A DNA stretch of 64,000 bases from CAVVXN01 sp963772585 (GCA_963772585.1 CAVYXV010000009.1:372001-436000); one strand, 5' to 3'. Positions 16,731 to 26,317 are shown, counted from the stretch's first letter. Notes: generated from the sequence alone by a model not told the origin. Program-made: numbers and translations.

Positions 16731-18176
16731 GTGGTGGGCCGTTCGCCCCGGCCGACGGCGCGCCGGCGACCGCCATCGAGCGCTTCGGCCCCGGCCTGGA
16801 GGCGCTGGCCCGGCCCGTCGCGGACCTGCGCGAAGACCCCGAGAACGCCCGCGCGCACGACGAGCGGAACCTCGCCTCGATCCAGCGCTCGCTGACGGCC
16901 TTCGGGCAGCGGAAGCCGATCGTCGTCCGGGAGGGGGTCGTGGTGGCCGGCAACGGGACGCTACGGGCCGCGGTCTCGATGGGGTGGGCTCGCGTCGCCG
17001 CCGTGGACGCGGGCGACCTCTCCCCGGCCGAGGCCCGCGCGTACGGGCTGGCCGACAACCGCACGGCCGAGCTCGCGGGCTGGGACATCGAGGCACTCCG
17101 TGCCGCCGTCTCGGACCTGGAGGGCACGTGGGGGCGGATGCAGGATCTGGACCTGGGACCGGCGGACCTGGACCGCATCGCCCGGGAGCTCAACCGCCGG
17201 GCCCGGTCGGGCTTCGGCGGCGACCAGCCCATCACCGTGGCCGCACGGCCCGAGGCGGTGGACTCCGAGCCCGGCCGCCTCTACGAGTTGGGGCCGCATC
17301 GGCTCCTGTGCGCCGACAGCACGGATTCCGTGCAGGTCGCGCGCCTCTTCGAGGACGGGGCGAGGGCGGTGCTCTTCGCGACCGACCCGCCCTACCTGAT
17401 CGGCTACCGCGGCGGCGTCGGCACCTCGCCGGGCGGCCGGAAGGACTGGTCCGAGCTCACGCCCGACCCGACGGCGCTCGACCCCGAGCGGGCCGCGTCG
17501 GTCCGGTCCGGCATGCGCCGGGGCAAGGACTGGGGCGACGTCTACCACGAGGCGGGCGAGGACGGCGATCCCGCCGGCTTCCACGTCCGCTACGGCCGTG
17601 CCGTCCAGCCGCACCTCCGGGACGACGCCGCGTGGTACTGCTTCCATGCCGACGCGCGGGCCGAGTACCTGGCGCGGGCCTGGGCCGACCTCGGCGTGTA
17701 CTGGCACCAGACGATCGTGTGGACGAAGCCCACCTTCGTGCTCGGGGGCACGCTCTACCACTACCAGCACGAGCCCTGCGCCGTCGGGTGGGTGCGCCCG
17801 CACATGCCGCGGCGCCTGGGCGAGGGAAACGAGTCGTCGGTCTGGGCGCTGGGCTGGGGTCCGGACGGGACGGCAGCCGAAGAACGTGGACTGCCCGGAC
17901 CATCCGACGGCGAAGCCGCTCGGTGTGTGGCGCATCCCGATGCTCAAGCACACGGAGCCCGGCGACATCTGCTACGAGCCGTTCGGGGGATCGGGGTCGC
18001 AACTGATCGCCGCGGCGACGCTGGGCCGCGTGTGCCGGGCCGTCGAGATCGAGCCGGTCTTCTGCGACGTCATCCGCCGGCGGTGGACCGCGTACGCGCG
18101 TGCCGAGGGGATCGACCCGGGCCCGGGCGCGCTGGAGCCCGTCGAGGAAGAGGCGGGAGGGGAGTCCTCGCCGTGA
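16731..18176 (+). pseudogene. ParB-domain DNA methyltransferase (N4/N6), frameshifted
   Basis: The N-terminal part is ParB-like (PVADLREDPENARAHDERNL, GQRKPIVV, GNGTLRAA). The methylase has the catalytic DPPY motif in ATDPPYLIGYRGG and, near the C-terminus, the SAM-binding motif in CYEPFGGSGSQLIAAA, an order typical of beta-class amino methyltransferases. After WALGWGPDG (17869) the correct frame continues one base later as RQPKNVDCPDHPTAKP, so one extra base (A17870) splits the gene. The 5' end is uncertain: no start codon is in frame before about 16796, and GTG 16731 is in a third frame. Phage enzymes of this type modify host-restriction targets. Confidence 0.75.
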
Positions 18177-18634
18177 TCTACCTCGCGTCGCCCTACAGCC
18201 ACCCCGATCCGCACGTCCGGGAGGAGCGCTTCCGCGAGGCGTGCCGGCACGCGGCCCGGCTCATCGAGGAGGGCCACGACGTGTTCAGCGCGATCGCGCA
18301 CTCGCATCCCGTCGCGACCCACGCGGACGACCCGCTCCCGAGCGGGTGGTCCTTCTGGCGCCACGTCGACCTCCCGTTCCTCGCGCGGGCATCGGAGCTT
18401 CGCGTGCTCAGGCTCGACGGCTGGCAGGCCTCCGAAGGCGTCCGGGCCGAGATCGCCTGGGCCGAGCGGATGGGCACGCCCGTCACGTACGAGGATCCCA
18501 TCCCCTTGCCGGCGCGCGACGCGGTCCACGGCCACGACCCGGGGGGCCTCGAGGACGCACTCGTGCGGGCGACCGGCTCGTACCGCCCACCGCTCACGGT
18601 CTACGGGACGCAGGCGGAGCCCGACGATGGGTAG
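18173..18634 (+). CDS. DUF1937-type nucleoside-deoxyribosyltransferase-like protein
   Basis: GTG 18173 overlaps the methyltransferase stop. The 153-residue product opens VIYLASPYSHPDPHVREERF and contains GHDVFSAIAHSHPVA, PSGWSFWRHVD and GVRAEIAWAERMGTPV, the DUF1937/DUF4406 pattern related to nucleoside 2-deoxyribosyltransferases. In phages it may take part in nucleotide metabolism. It overlaps the small terminase by 8 bp. Confidence 0.8.
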   Translation: MIYLASPYSHPDPHVREERFREACRHAARLIEEGHDVFSAIAHSHPVATHADDPLPSGWSFWRHVDLPFLARASELRVLRLDGWQASEGVRAEIAWAERMGTPVTYEDPIPLPARDAVHGHDPGGLEDALVRATGSYRPPLTVYGTQAEPDDG

Positions 18635-19109
18635 GCGCGGCCCGGCCCGTACGCCCACGAAGGTGCTCCAGCTCCGCGGGAGCTGGCGCGCGAAGCGTCG
18701 CGAGGGCGAGCCCGAACCGGATGCCGTGGCCCCCGAGCCGCCGCCGGGCCTCTCCGAGAAGGCCCGCGCCACCTGGGACGAGCTGATGCCCCGGCTCGCG
18801 GCGATCGGCGTCGCCACCGAGGTCGACGGGCGTGCGTTCGGCCGCTACTGCGAGACGTGGGCGCTGTGGACGGAGCTCTCGGCCTTCGTGCAGAAGTCCG
18901 GCCACGCCCATCCGGTGAAGAACAAGAGGGGAGACATCGTGGGCGTGAAGGCCTACCCGCAGGTGCGGCTCCTGCTCCAGACCTCCGAGCACCTGCTCCG
19001 GCTCGAGCAGCAGTTCGGCCTCACGCCGGCCGCGCGCGCCCACCTGGCCGTGGACGAGGGCCCCCGGGACGAGAGCGATGCGAGCCCGTTCGCCCGCCGA
19101 ATTGGCTGA
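18627..19109 (+). CDS. terS: phage terminase small subunit, P27 family
   Basis: A 160-residue protein opening MGRRGPARTPTKVLQLRGSW, the usual start of P27-type small terminases, followed by LSEKARATWDELMPRLAAIG and a C-terminal helical part (LRLEQQFGLTPAARAHL). It recognises phage DNA for packaging. It overlaps the large subunit gene by 32 bp. Confidence 0.9.
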   Translation: MGRRGPARTPTKVLQLRGSWRAKRREGEPEPDAVAPEPPPGLSEKARATWDELMPRLAAIGVATEVDGRAFGRYCETWALWTELSAFVQKSGHAHPVKNKRGDIVGVKAYPQVRLLLQTSEHLLRLEQQFGLTPAARAHLAVDEGPRDESDASPFARRIG

Positions 19110-20805
19110 GGCCGCGGGGGACCTGGCCGCGCTGGTGCGCTCGATTCCCGGGTACGACCCGTGGGGGCTCCAGCCCGAGGACGGCTCCTTCGACGTGGAG
19201 GCCGCCCGGGCCGCGCTCGCGTGGATCCCGACCTACTGCCGGCACGTCAAGGGCCCGCTCGCCGGGAAGCCCTTCGTCCTCGCCCCCTACCAGGCCGCGA
19301 TCGTGGCCTGCGTGTGGGGGTTCCGAAACGCCGACGGGACGCGGCGCTTCCGCGTCGTCTTCCTCTACGTGGGCAAGAAGAACGGGAAGAGCTCCTTCTC
19401 GGCGGCGCTGATCCTCCTCGTGATGGCCACAGACGGGGAGCAGGGGGCCGAGGTCTACAGCGTGGCCTCCACGCAGAAGCAGGCCGGGCTGGTCTTCGAC
19501 CACGCGGCGGGGATGGTCCGCCAGGAGCCCCGGCTCAAGGAGCGGCTCCAGGTCTATGGCGACCGCGGCGGGTCGGTCGCGAAGTCGATCGTGGACTACG
19601 AGACGATGTCGGCCTACAAGTGCCTCGCCTCGGACGCCGACTCGGCCGACGGCGTGAACCCGCACCTGAACGTGATCGACGAGGTCCACCGCCACAGGAC
19701 GGGCGAGCTGATGGACGTGCTCGTGCGCTCGACCTCGACCCGCCGCCAGCCGCTCACGATCTACACGACGACGGCGGACTACCACCGCCCCAGTCCCTGC
19801 AACGACCTTCGGAAGTACGCGCTTTCCGTCCAGGCCAACCCCGCGGATGCGGCGAGGCCGGGCTACGACCCCGCCTTCCTGCCCGTGATCTACGAGGCGT
19901 CGGCGGAGGACGATCCGGGCGACCCGGCCACGTGGCGCAAGGCCAACCCCGGCCTGGGGACGATCAAGTCCGAGCGGGCCATGGCGGACGCGTGGCGGGA
20001 GGCCCGGGAGATCCCCTCGAAACTCAATTCGTTCCTCCGGCTGGACCTGAACATCGTGACCGACGCCGACGAGGCGTGGCTGGACCTTCACGCCTGGGAC
20101 CAGTGCGTGGGCGAGGCCGAGATCGAGCCGGGTGGGCTGGAGGACTGGATCCACGAACTCGGGCTCCTCGGCCAGGAGTGCTACGCCGCCCTCGACCTCT
20201 CCAAGACCACCGACCTGACCGCGCTCGCGTTCTGGTTCCCGAAGCAACGGGTGGTCCTTCCCTTCGCCTGGATCCCCCGGGACACCGCACGAAAGGCCGA
20301 GGAGCGCGACCGCGTCCCTTACTCGACCTGGATCCGCCAGGGATTCCTGGAGGTGACGGAGGGAAACGTCGTCGACTACGCCCACGTCCGCCAGCGGATC
20401 CTCCAGGAGGTTGCGCGGTTCGACGTCCGCTGGTTCGGCTACGACCCCTGGAACGCGACGCAGATGGCCCTCTCGCTCCAGGAGGAGGGGATCCCGGTCG
20501 AGGAGTTCCGCCAGGGCTACGCCTCGATCAGCGAGCCGTCCAAGGACCTGGAGCGGATGGTGCTCTCCGGCGACCTCTGCCACGGCGGCCACCCGGTGCT
20601 TCGCTGGTGCGCGGGGAACGCGACGCTCAAGCGGGATCCGGCCGGGAACATCAAGCCCGACAAGTCCCGGTCCACGGGGCGGATCGATCTGCTCGTCGCG
20701 CTGATCATGGCCATCGGAGGGGCGATCGCGCGACCGGCCAAGAAGGAACTCTCGATCAACGACATCCTCACGGCACCGGACATGGTCGAGCCCCTGGGGC
20801 TGTGA
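19078..20805 (+). CDS. terL: phage terminase large subunit
   Basis: A 575-residue protein. The ATPase domain has Walker A YVGKKNGKSS (residues about 97-106) and Walker B HLNVIDEVH (about 197-204). The RNase H-like nuclease has ALDLSKTTDLTAL, WFGYDPWNATQ and a late Asp in TGRIDLLVAL. The length is normal for the Terminase_1/P27-partner family. It powers and cuts packaged DNA. A diverged C-terminal copy lies at 38295. No portal or capsid gene follows, which is unusual. Confidence 0.94.
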   Translation: MRARSPAELAEAAGDLAALVRSIPGYDPWGLQPEDGSFDVEAARAALAWIPTYCRHVKGPLAGKPFVLAPYQAAIVACVWGFRNADGTRRFRVVFLYVGKKNGKSSFSAALILLVMATDGEQGAEVYSVASTQKQAGLVFDHAAGMVRQEPRLKERLQVYGDRGGSVAKSIVDYETMSAYKCLASDADSADGVNPHLNVIDEVHRHRTGELMDVLVRSTSTRRQPLTIYTTTADYHRPSPCNDLRKYALSVQANPADAARPGYDPAFLPVIYEASAEDDPGDPATWRKANPGLGTIKSERAMADAWREAREIPSKLNSFLRLDLNIVTDADEAWLDLHAWDQCVGEAEIEPGGLEDWIHELGLLGQECYAALDLSKTTDLTALAFWFPKQRVVLPFAWIPRDTARKAEERDRVPYSTWIRQGFLEVTEGNVVDYAHVRQRILQEVARFDVRWFGYDPWNATQMALSLQEEGIPVEEFRQGYASISEPSKDLERMVLSGDLCHGGHPVLRWCAGNATLKRDPAGNIKPDKSRSTGRIDLLVALIMAIGGAIARPAKKELSINDILTAPDMVEPLGL

Positions 20806-21002
20806 TGGGAGCTGCGGCGCGCGTTTCGGCAGGGGCCGACTGGATGTGGACGAGGGCGAGGGGATCGTCGTCGCGGGCCAGGGAACTGCGCGCAGAAGGG
20901 TTGTCGCTGCGAGCCATCGGGCGGGCCCTCCTCGACAAGGGGCACACGCCACGGACCGGGACGCGGTGGCATGTGCAGGTGGTGACGAGGATGACGGGCT
21001 AG
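20805..21002 (+). CDS. small helix-turn-helix protein, recombinase-like motif
   Basis: ATG 20805 overlaps the terminase stop codon. The 65-residue product contains RELRAEGLSLRAIGRALLDK then HTPRTGTRWHVQVVTRM, the helix-turn-helix signature of the C-terminal domain of large serine recombinases and resolvases. It may be a remnant of such an enzyme or a small regulator. Confidence 0.5.
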   Translation: MGAAARVSAGADWMWTRARGSSSRARELRAEGLSLRAIGRALLDKGHTPRTGTRWHVQVVTRMTG

Positions 21003-21382
21003 TCGTCCATCGGTTCCGTCAGGTGGGCCCGCCAGGGGACCGGAGCCTGGGAGCGCGCTGTCGTCCAGTACTCCGTCCCTCGGACGACCAAGCCCTCGCG
21101 AACGTCGTAGAACCCGGTCGCGAAACACACCTCACCTTCGTTGTCCACGCGCACCTCGGCAGCCACCTTCTCGGCCCCGGCGCACACCGAGGGGACCGCA
21201 ACGTGCCAGATGCCCGGGTAGTCGCGTTGCATGGCGACGTAGCTCTCGCGGCCGCGAATGCGCTCGCCCGAATGCGGCCAGTCGATGACCACGTCCTCCC
21301 GGAGCAGTGCGCCCACACCGGGCCAGTCGCGGGCCTCGATGCGCTCCCAGAGTTCCCGGACGACTGACGCTGACACGGCCAC
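20999..21382 (-). CDS. SnoaL/NTF2-like protein
   Basis: A 127-residue protein: VVRELWERIEARDWPGVGAL, LREDVVIDWPHSGERIRGRE, FATGFYDVREGLVVRGTEYW. These are the N-terminal helices and the cone-shaped beta sheet of the SnoaL-like NTF2 superfamily. Members bind or isomerise small molecules; no substrate can be given. It is convergent with the terminase operon and looks like inserted cargo. Confidence 0.85.
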   Translation of the reverse strand: MAVSASVVRELWERIEARDWPGVGALLREDVVIDWPHSGERIRGRESYVAMQRDYPGIWHVAVPSVCAGAEKVAAEVRVDNEGEVCFATGFYDVREGLVVRGTEYWTTARSQAPVPWRAHLTEPMDD

Positions 21383-21407
21383 CCGCGACCTCTCGTTCCT
21401 GGACGCC

Positions 21408-21651
21408 GTGACGCTCTCCGTCGTGGCCGTCGAGTGGGACGTCGAGCGCTCCGTGACGACCGTCTACGCGGGCACGAAAGCCTCAGGCCGCTTCAACCTG
21501 GACGGGCTCCGCCGCGCGCTCATGGCGAAGCACCGGGCCGACAAGGAGAAGACGGCCACGACCCGGCTCGAGGAGCTGATGGCGTGCCTCACGTCGCAGA
21601 CCCAGGCCCTCGGGCAGGATCCGCCGACGCCCGTCTGCGCCGAAGCGGGTC
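21408..21651 (+). pseudogene. fragment of an unknown phage-type gene
   Basis: The frame around 21370-21650 is coding-like (FLDAVTLSVVAVEWDVERSV, FNLDGLRRALMAKHRADKEK, TTRLEELMACLTSQ) but has no clear start, and runs into the overlapping frame of the next gene. GTG 21408 is one possible start. No family is recognised. Confidence 0.35.
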
Positions 21652-22608
21652 GTGTTCCCGCAGCCCAAGCGCCCTGGCGGTGGGGGTGGCGGGACGACCA
21701 CGCTCAAGGTCGAGATCGACATCCTCTTCATCCTCCTGATCCTGCTCTTCGACCTGATCGAGTTTCAGAAGGGCGGGGACTTCTCGGTCGACCCGGACAC
21801 CGGGGACGTCACGTACGTCGATCCCCACGGGACCACCTGGACCTACGACCCCGACACCGTCCTTTGGGGCGACGGGTTCGGCGGGTTCACGGCGACGCCT
21901 TGGGACACGACCGGCGGCCTGGGCGGCGGGCCCGACGGCGTCGCCGACGGCGGCTCCGACGCGATCCTCCTCTCGCTGATCCAAGCCCTCGCGCAGCAGC
22001 TGGGCAAGACCCTCCTCGTGGACGCCGACGGCATGCTCACGGGCGAGATCGGCGTTCCCGGCGCCCCGCTCCCCAACGGCGGGATCTACTTCCCGCCGGG
22101 CGGCTCGGGGCCCGTGGACCTGCCGCCGGGGAGCACGGTGCCGCCCACCGTCCTCGGCCAGAAGCACGCCACGGACGGCGCGCTCGGGATCCATCCCTTC
22201 GACCTCGAGGACCCGGGCGGCGAGGTGCACCAGGACGGTGCCGGCGAGCTCTACCGCCCCGCGCCCGTGGCGCCGGGTAGCTACGACGGAGGCCACACCT
22301 GGGAGCACGTCCAGCCCGCCGCGGGGGGGCCGGGGACGGGCACGAACGGGGGCGACTACGAGCCCCACCCCATGCCCATGGACTTCGTTCCGGCGCGGGC
22401 GGAGCAGCTTGACGATGGGTCAAACCAGCTCGCGGCCAGCCACATGGTGGACGGGGCCAATCCAGGGGTCGCCGACCACGTCCAGCCTGGCGGCGCGGTC
22501 CTCCACAACGTCGGTGCGGGGCCCATCCCCGCCGGGTGGGCTCCCGACCCGATGCTGCAGATGGGGATCCCGCCGCCCCCCGGCTACGAGTGGATCCGCA
22601 AGGAGTGA
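21652..22608 (+). CDS. Gly/Pro/Asp-rich protein with N-terminal membrane segment (318 aa)
   Basis: GTG 21652 starts VFPQPKRPGGGGGGTTTLKV, followed by the hydrophobic stretch DILFILLILLFDLIEF (about residues 23-38). The rest is polar, rich in Gly, Pro and Asp, with short repeats such as DPDTGDVTYVDPHGTTWTYD. It might be a virion-associated or surface protein, but I recognise no domain. It is the last plus-strand gene of the packaging block. Confidence 0.5.
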   Translation: MFPQPKRPGGGGGGTTTLKVEIDILFILLILLFDLIEFQKGGDFSVDPDTGDVTYVDPHGTTWTYDPDTVLWGDGFGGFTATPWDTTGGLGGGPDGVADGGSDAILLSLIQALAQQLGKTLLVDADGMLTGEIGVPGAPLPNGGIYFPPGGSGPVDLPPGSTVPPTVLGQKHATDGALGIHPFDLEDPGGEVHQDGAGELYRPAPVAPGSYDGGHTWEHVQPAAGGPGTGTNGGDYEPHPMPMDFVPARAEQLDDGSNQLAASHMVDGANPGVADHVQPGGAVLHNVGAGPIPAGWAPDPMLQMGIPPPPGYEWIRKE

Positions 22609-22727
22609 CACTCGGGATCCGCCGCGCGCCCGGGCCAGCCTCGAAGTCCAAGAGCCAGACGGACCGCTTCAGCAGATACGGGCCTCACACGAGGATCTGA
22701 CCGCGGGACATGCTGGCGGTGGCCGCT

Positions 22728-24494
22728 CTACGGCCTTGCCCCCTGGGACTGCGTCTCCCTTGCTATTCCGAGGACGCGCTGGAGCTGCGCCTTCAATCTC
22801 GAGCGGCGCTTCTCATAGAAGTCCATGAACGCCGTGATTTGCTCCGGCAGGTCGTCGATGTAGTTCCGTTCCTTCCACTGCGCCTGCGCAGCTGGCGTAG
22901 CGAAGTGCGCGCGCATCCACTCCGCAGGGAGCTTGGCGGACTTCTCCTGGTTGGGCACCCCCTCGAGTAGCTGCAAGTTCGCTACACGATCCATACGCTC
23001 GCGGAACAGGTCAATCTGATCCTCGGAAACGCCCGCCTCGCGAAGCCGCTTGCGTGAGAAACGGTTCTTCGGGAAGATGTGGTCCTCGTGGAATCGGTTG
23101 TTGAAATCCACTGATGGGTAGAGCAGTGAAAGGATTGAGAACGTCGTCCTTCGACCGTAGCTCTCATCGAGAAGATCCTCGATCTCCTCCTCCTCAAACC
23201 GGACGCCACGCCCGATCCTCGCAAAGGCAGTGTCGAGTCCATCAGCTGGGAAGGTAGTCGGATCCGCGCCTATCGTCGTCCGCGCTGTGCGGAGCGTGGT
23301 GTCGAGCCCCGCTCCGAACGTGCCCCTCTTCAGAAGTGCCCGGGTAAGCCAAAGGCGAACGCGCTCGCGATCCTCAGCGTGTTCGCGTCGCTCAAGGAAG
23401 CCTTGCGGTGATCCACGCCGCAACAGGTAGTACGCGATAGGCACGAGAGCATTCGTGGCAGTCAGAGTGAAGCCGTTGTACCCGAGACGACTCACCAGCC
23501 CCACGGCCATCCTCAGCGCTTCGGAGATTCGTGGCCAAGCAGCCTCGATCTTGCGCGTGTTGTCTCTCGTGAAGTTCTCGACCTTGAATCCAACATCGAG
23601 GTCGGCAAGCACGAGCGCCGACTTCAGGACGAAGTCCTTGTCGAAGGTGAAACCCTCGCCTGTGCGGTTCAGATCGTCGACGAGTTCGTGGATGGCCTGG
23701 CGCGCGTCGACGTCTTCCCACTGTGCGGTAGCGATACTGAGCAGCAGATCAGAGTAGCTCAGCGTTGTTCCGCCGCTGTTCACGCGGACGAAGATGTTCA
23801 AGACCTTGCCGAGATCCTGGCTGTCCTCTTGGTAGTGATTGATCAGTGCCTTCTCGGACACGACCTCGTAAAGCGCGAAGAGGCACTGCTCGGGGTACTC
23901 GGGACCCAGTAGATCCTGGGCACGAAGATACGAGTTGATGTCACGGAGGCTGGTGAAGTTGAGGACCTCGCTCACGGGAAACCAGAAGACGTCCGGCGAG
24001 GTCTTGGTTGCCTCTGCCTCCGTGAGGAACCGGAGATCGTACTTCAACTCGACGCCTTCATCTCGAACGGGGCTCCTCAAGTTCAGATGGAGCCGCCGCC
24101 GCGGGAATGCCAGCGCATTGCTCCACCGCTTGTGTGGGAGCTTCGTCGCGTGGCTGCCGCGCAGGCCGATGTGCAGGGAGGTCAGGCGCTGCTGGCCGTC
24201 CAGGATAGCGATGACACCTTCGTCGCCGGTCAGGTCGATCTGGGGGTTATGGCGCCCGTCGCGCTCGTGGTAGTCGCTGAGGAACCCGTAGAACGTGTAC
24301 TGGCGGCAACTTTCGCGATCGACCTTCCAGAACAGGAAGCTGCCAATCGGGTAGCCGCGCATCAGGGAGTCGAATGGGAGGCAGATCTTGTCCGGCCCCC
24401 AGACGAATTCGCGCTGGATAGCAGGCAGCACGTACTCGTTGCGACGGATAGCGTCGATGGCCTTGCGGATCGTGACGGGCGTCTGGAATGCCAT
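22728..24494 (-). CDS. DUF262/DUF1524 (GmrSD-like) nuclease-type defence protein
   Basis: A 588-residue protein. The DUF262 (ParB-like) domain shows LPAIQREFVWGPDKI (about 22-36) and AILDGQQRLTSLHIGL (about 95-110). The C-terminal domain has FHEDHIFPKNRFSRK (about 465-480) and NLQLLEGVPNQEKSAKLP, an HNH-type DUF1524 site. This architecture is shared by GmrSD, BrxU and related single-protein anti-phage enzymes that cut modified DNA using NTP. It lies in an accessory position beside phage terminase genes. Lower GC than its neighbours suggests recent acquisition. Confidence 0.9.
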   Translation of the reverse strand: MAFQTPVTIRKAIDAIRRNEYVLPAIQREFVWGPDKICLPFDSLMRGYPIGSFLFWKVDRESCRQYTFYGFLSDYHERDGRHNPQIDLTGDEGVIAILDGQQRLTSLHIGLRGSHATKLPHKRWSNALAFPRRRLHLNLRSPVRDEGVELKYDLRFLTEAEATKTSPDVFWFPVSEVLNFTSLRDINSYLRAQDLLGPEYPEQCLFALYEVVSEKALINHYQEDSQDLGKVLNIFVRVNSGGTTLSYSDLLLSIATAQWEDVDARQAIHELVDDLNRTGEGFTFDKDFVLKSALVLADLDVGFKVENFTRDNTRKIEAAWPRISEALRMAVGLVSRLGYNGFTLTATNALVPIAYYLLRRGSPQGFLERREHAEDRERVRLWLTRALLKRGTFGAGLDTTLRTARTTIGADPTTFPADGLDTAFARIGRGVRFEEEEIEDLLDESYGRRTTFSILSLLYPSVDFNNRFHEDHIFPKNRFSRKRLREAGVSEDQIDLFRERMDRVANLQLLEGVPNQEKSAKLPAEWMRAHFATPAAQAQWKERNYIDDLPEQITAFMDFYEKRRSRLKAQLQRVLGIARETQSQGARP

Positions 24495-24630
24495 TGCGGC
24501 ACGGTATCACCAGGCACGCCTGGGCTGCCGCCCGAATCGTGGCCCGCGGGGTTGTCACCGTGTATGCTGGGGGGATCAAGCTCGAGGGCAGTCCTCTCCA
24601 GCGGGCCGCCCCTCCTTACGGAGGCTCCTC

Positions 24631-24986
24631 ATGCGCCCGCTGGTCGTTCTCCTCGCGCTCTGCGCGCTCCTCTTCTTCTGCGCCTGCCAGTCCGAGTCCG
24701 GCCCGTCGAGCGCGCTCGACCTGCAGCCCGGCGTCGGCGGAGGCGCCCGCGTCTTCGCCGGCCCGGAGGACGGGGTCGGCTGTGCCGCCCGGGTGGACCT
24801 GGGCCGATACGCGCTCCGGACGGGCAAGGCGGCCGAGCCTGCCCCCGTCGCCGCGCCCGCCCTGGCACCCCAGGGCGCCCAGGAGGGGGCCTGCGCGGGC
24901 GGGGCCTGCCGGGTGGGGGAGGCCCCCCCGCCACCCTGCCGGCCGCGCCCGAGGCGCCCACGTTGGACGCCGGGGGGCGGCCGTGA
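24631..24986 (+). CDS. small lipoprotein or exported protein, frameshifted near its end
   Basis: ATG 24631 after GGAGG opens MRPLVVLLALCALLFFCACQ, a signal peptide with possible lipobox Cys. The frame continues to GGACRVGEAPP at about 24925, where a run of seven C occurs. One extra C would lead into ATLPAAPEAPTLDAGGRP and a stop at 24986 that overlaps the next start (GTG 24983). That tight fit suggests a homopolymer undercall. With the next gene it resembles a phage Rz/Rz1 or envelope lipoprotein pair, but this is weak. Confidence 0.5.
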
Positions 24987-25375
24987 GCGCGCTCCGGACG
25001 GCCCTGGGATCCCGCTACGCAGGGATCGCCGCCGTCGTCCTGGCCGGGCTTGCCGCCTGCCAGGGGGTTGAGCTGGGCGTCGGGGTGAAGCCCGCGGTCC
25101 CGCCGCCCGACCCCGCGATCGCACAGCAGATCGAAGCCGCGAAGAGCGACGTCGCCGCCGCCGAGCAGAAGACGAAGGAGGCCGAGCAGATCGCGGCCGA
25201 CGCGGAGGCGGCGCGCGCCGCGGCGCAGACTGCGGTCGCGGACCTCGAGCGGAGGGTCGCAGCCGGCGAGGCCACGCAGGCCGACCTCGACGCGGCGCGG
25301 CAGCGCGCCACTAAGGCCGCGACGGAGGCCACCCAGGCCCGCGACCGCGCCGACAAGGCGCGTCTGCTCCGGGCC
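24983..25375 (+). pseudogene. coiled-coil lipoprotein, 3' end replaced by a transposase
   Basis: GTG 24983 opens a signal peptide ending VVLAGLAACQG with lipobox Cys at about residue 26. Residues 50-130 form a long Ala/Glu/Lys coiled coil (IEAAKSDVAAAEQKTKEAEQ). From about 25375 the same open frame continues as an rve transposase. The lipoprotein was therefore cut by a mobile element, and the two are fused in frame. Confidence 0.55.
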
Positions 25376-26317
25376 GTCGACCGGTCCCGCGGCGTGGTCC
25401 GAATCCGGCGATTGCTCAAGCTGATCAGCCTCTCGCCCGCGAGGCTGGCGGCATGGCGCCGCGCCGCGCTCTCCTGCGACCTCGACGATCGCTCCTCCTG
25501 CCCCCGCTCCTCGCCCCACGAGCTCACACCCGCGGAGGTCGCCGCGATCCGCGACCTGGTGACGTCGCCGGACTACCGCCACGTTCCCACCGGCCGCCTC
25601 GCGGTCCTGGCGCAGCGCCTGGGACTCGTCTTCGTGTCGGCGACGACGTGGTATCGGCTGGTGCGCGAGCGGGGCTGGCGGCGGTCCCGCCTGCGGGTGC
25701 ATCCCCAGGGCCCCAAGATCGGGATCCGGGCGACGAAGCCTCACGAGATCTGGCACATCGACACCACGGCGATCCGTCTTCTGAACGGAACGCGTGTGTA
25801 TCTCCACGCGGTCATCGACAACTTTTCCCGCCGCATCCTCGCGTGGAAGGTCCTCGATCACCTCGACCCCGGCAGTGCCGTCGAGGTGCTGGTCGCCGCG
25901 GGCCGCCAGCTCGCGGAGGGGGCGGCCGCGCCGCGCCTCCTCGCCGACGCGGGCATCGAGAACAAGAACCGCTCGATCGACGAGCTGATCGCCACGGGCC
26001 TCTTCCAGCGCGTGATCGCGATGACCGAGATCCGCTTCTCGAACTCGATGATCGAGGCTTGGTGGCGCGTGCTGAAGCACAACTGGCTCTTCCTCCACCC
26101 CTTGGACTCGGTGGGGAAGGTCAGTCGGTTGGTCGAGTTCTACGTGCAGGAGCACAACACCCGCGTGCCACACGCCGCCTTCGAGGGCCAGACGCCGGAC
26201 GAGATGTACTTCGGGACCGGGGAGGCGGTCCCCGAGGCGCTGGCCGAAGCCCGGCGAGCGGCGCGGCAGGCCCGGCTGGAGACGAACCGGGCCGTAGCGT
26301 GTTCGGTGTGCGCCTGA
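25376..26317 (+). CDS. rve/DDE integrase-core transposase, N-terminus missing
   Basis: About 313 residues of a transposase: RLLKLISLSPARLAAWRRAA, ATTWYRLVRERGWRRSR, then the catalytic core with Asp in EIWHIDTTAIRLL, Asp in LLADAGIENKNRS and Glu in FSNSMIEAWWRVLK. The C-terminus is HNTRVPHAAFEGQTPDEMYF. There is no own start codon or inverted repeat visible; the N-terminal helix-turn-helix part is absent and the frame continues from the lipoprotein. It is probably inactive. Confidence 0.8.
   Translation, partial: VDRSRGVVRIRRLLKLISLSPARLAAWRRAALSCDLDDRSSCPRSSPHELTPAEVAAIRDLVTSPDYRHVPTGRLAVLAQRLGLVFVSATTWYRLVRERGWRRSRLRVHPQGPKIGIRATKPHEIWHIDTTAIRLLNGTRVYLHAVIDNFSRRILAWKVLDHLDPGSAVEVLVAAGRQLAEGAAAPRLLADAGIENKNRSIDELIATGLFQRVIAMTEIRFSNSMIEAWWRVLKHNWLFLHPLDSVGKVSRLVEFYVQEHNTRVPHAAFEGQTPDEMYFGTGEAVPEALAEARRAARQARLETNRAVACSVCA

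Noticed and set aside
17860..17890. Programmed frameshift in the methyltransferase
   Set aside because: No slippery heptamer or stimulatory structure is apparent, and other genes nearby have similar single-base breaks; an error or decay is more likely.
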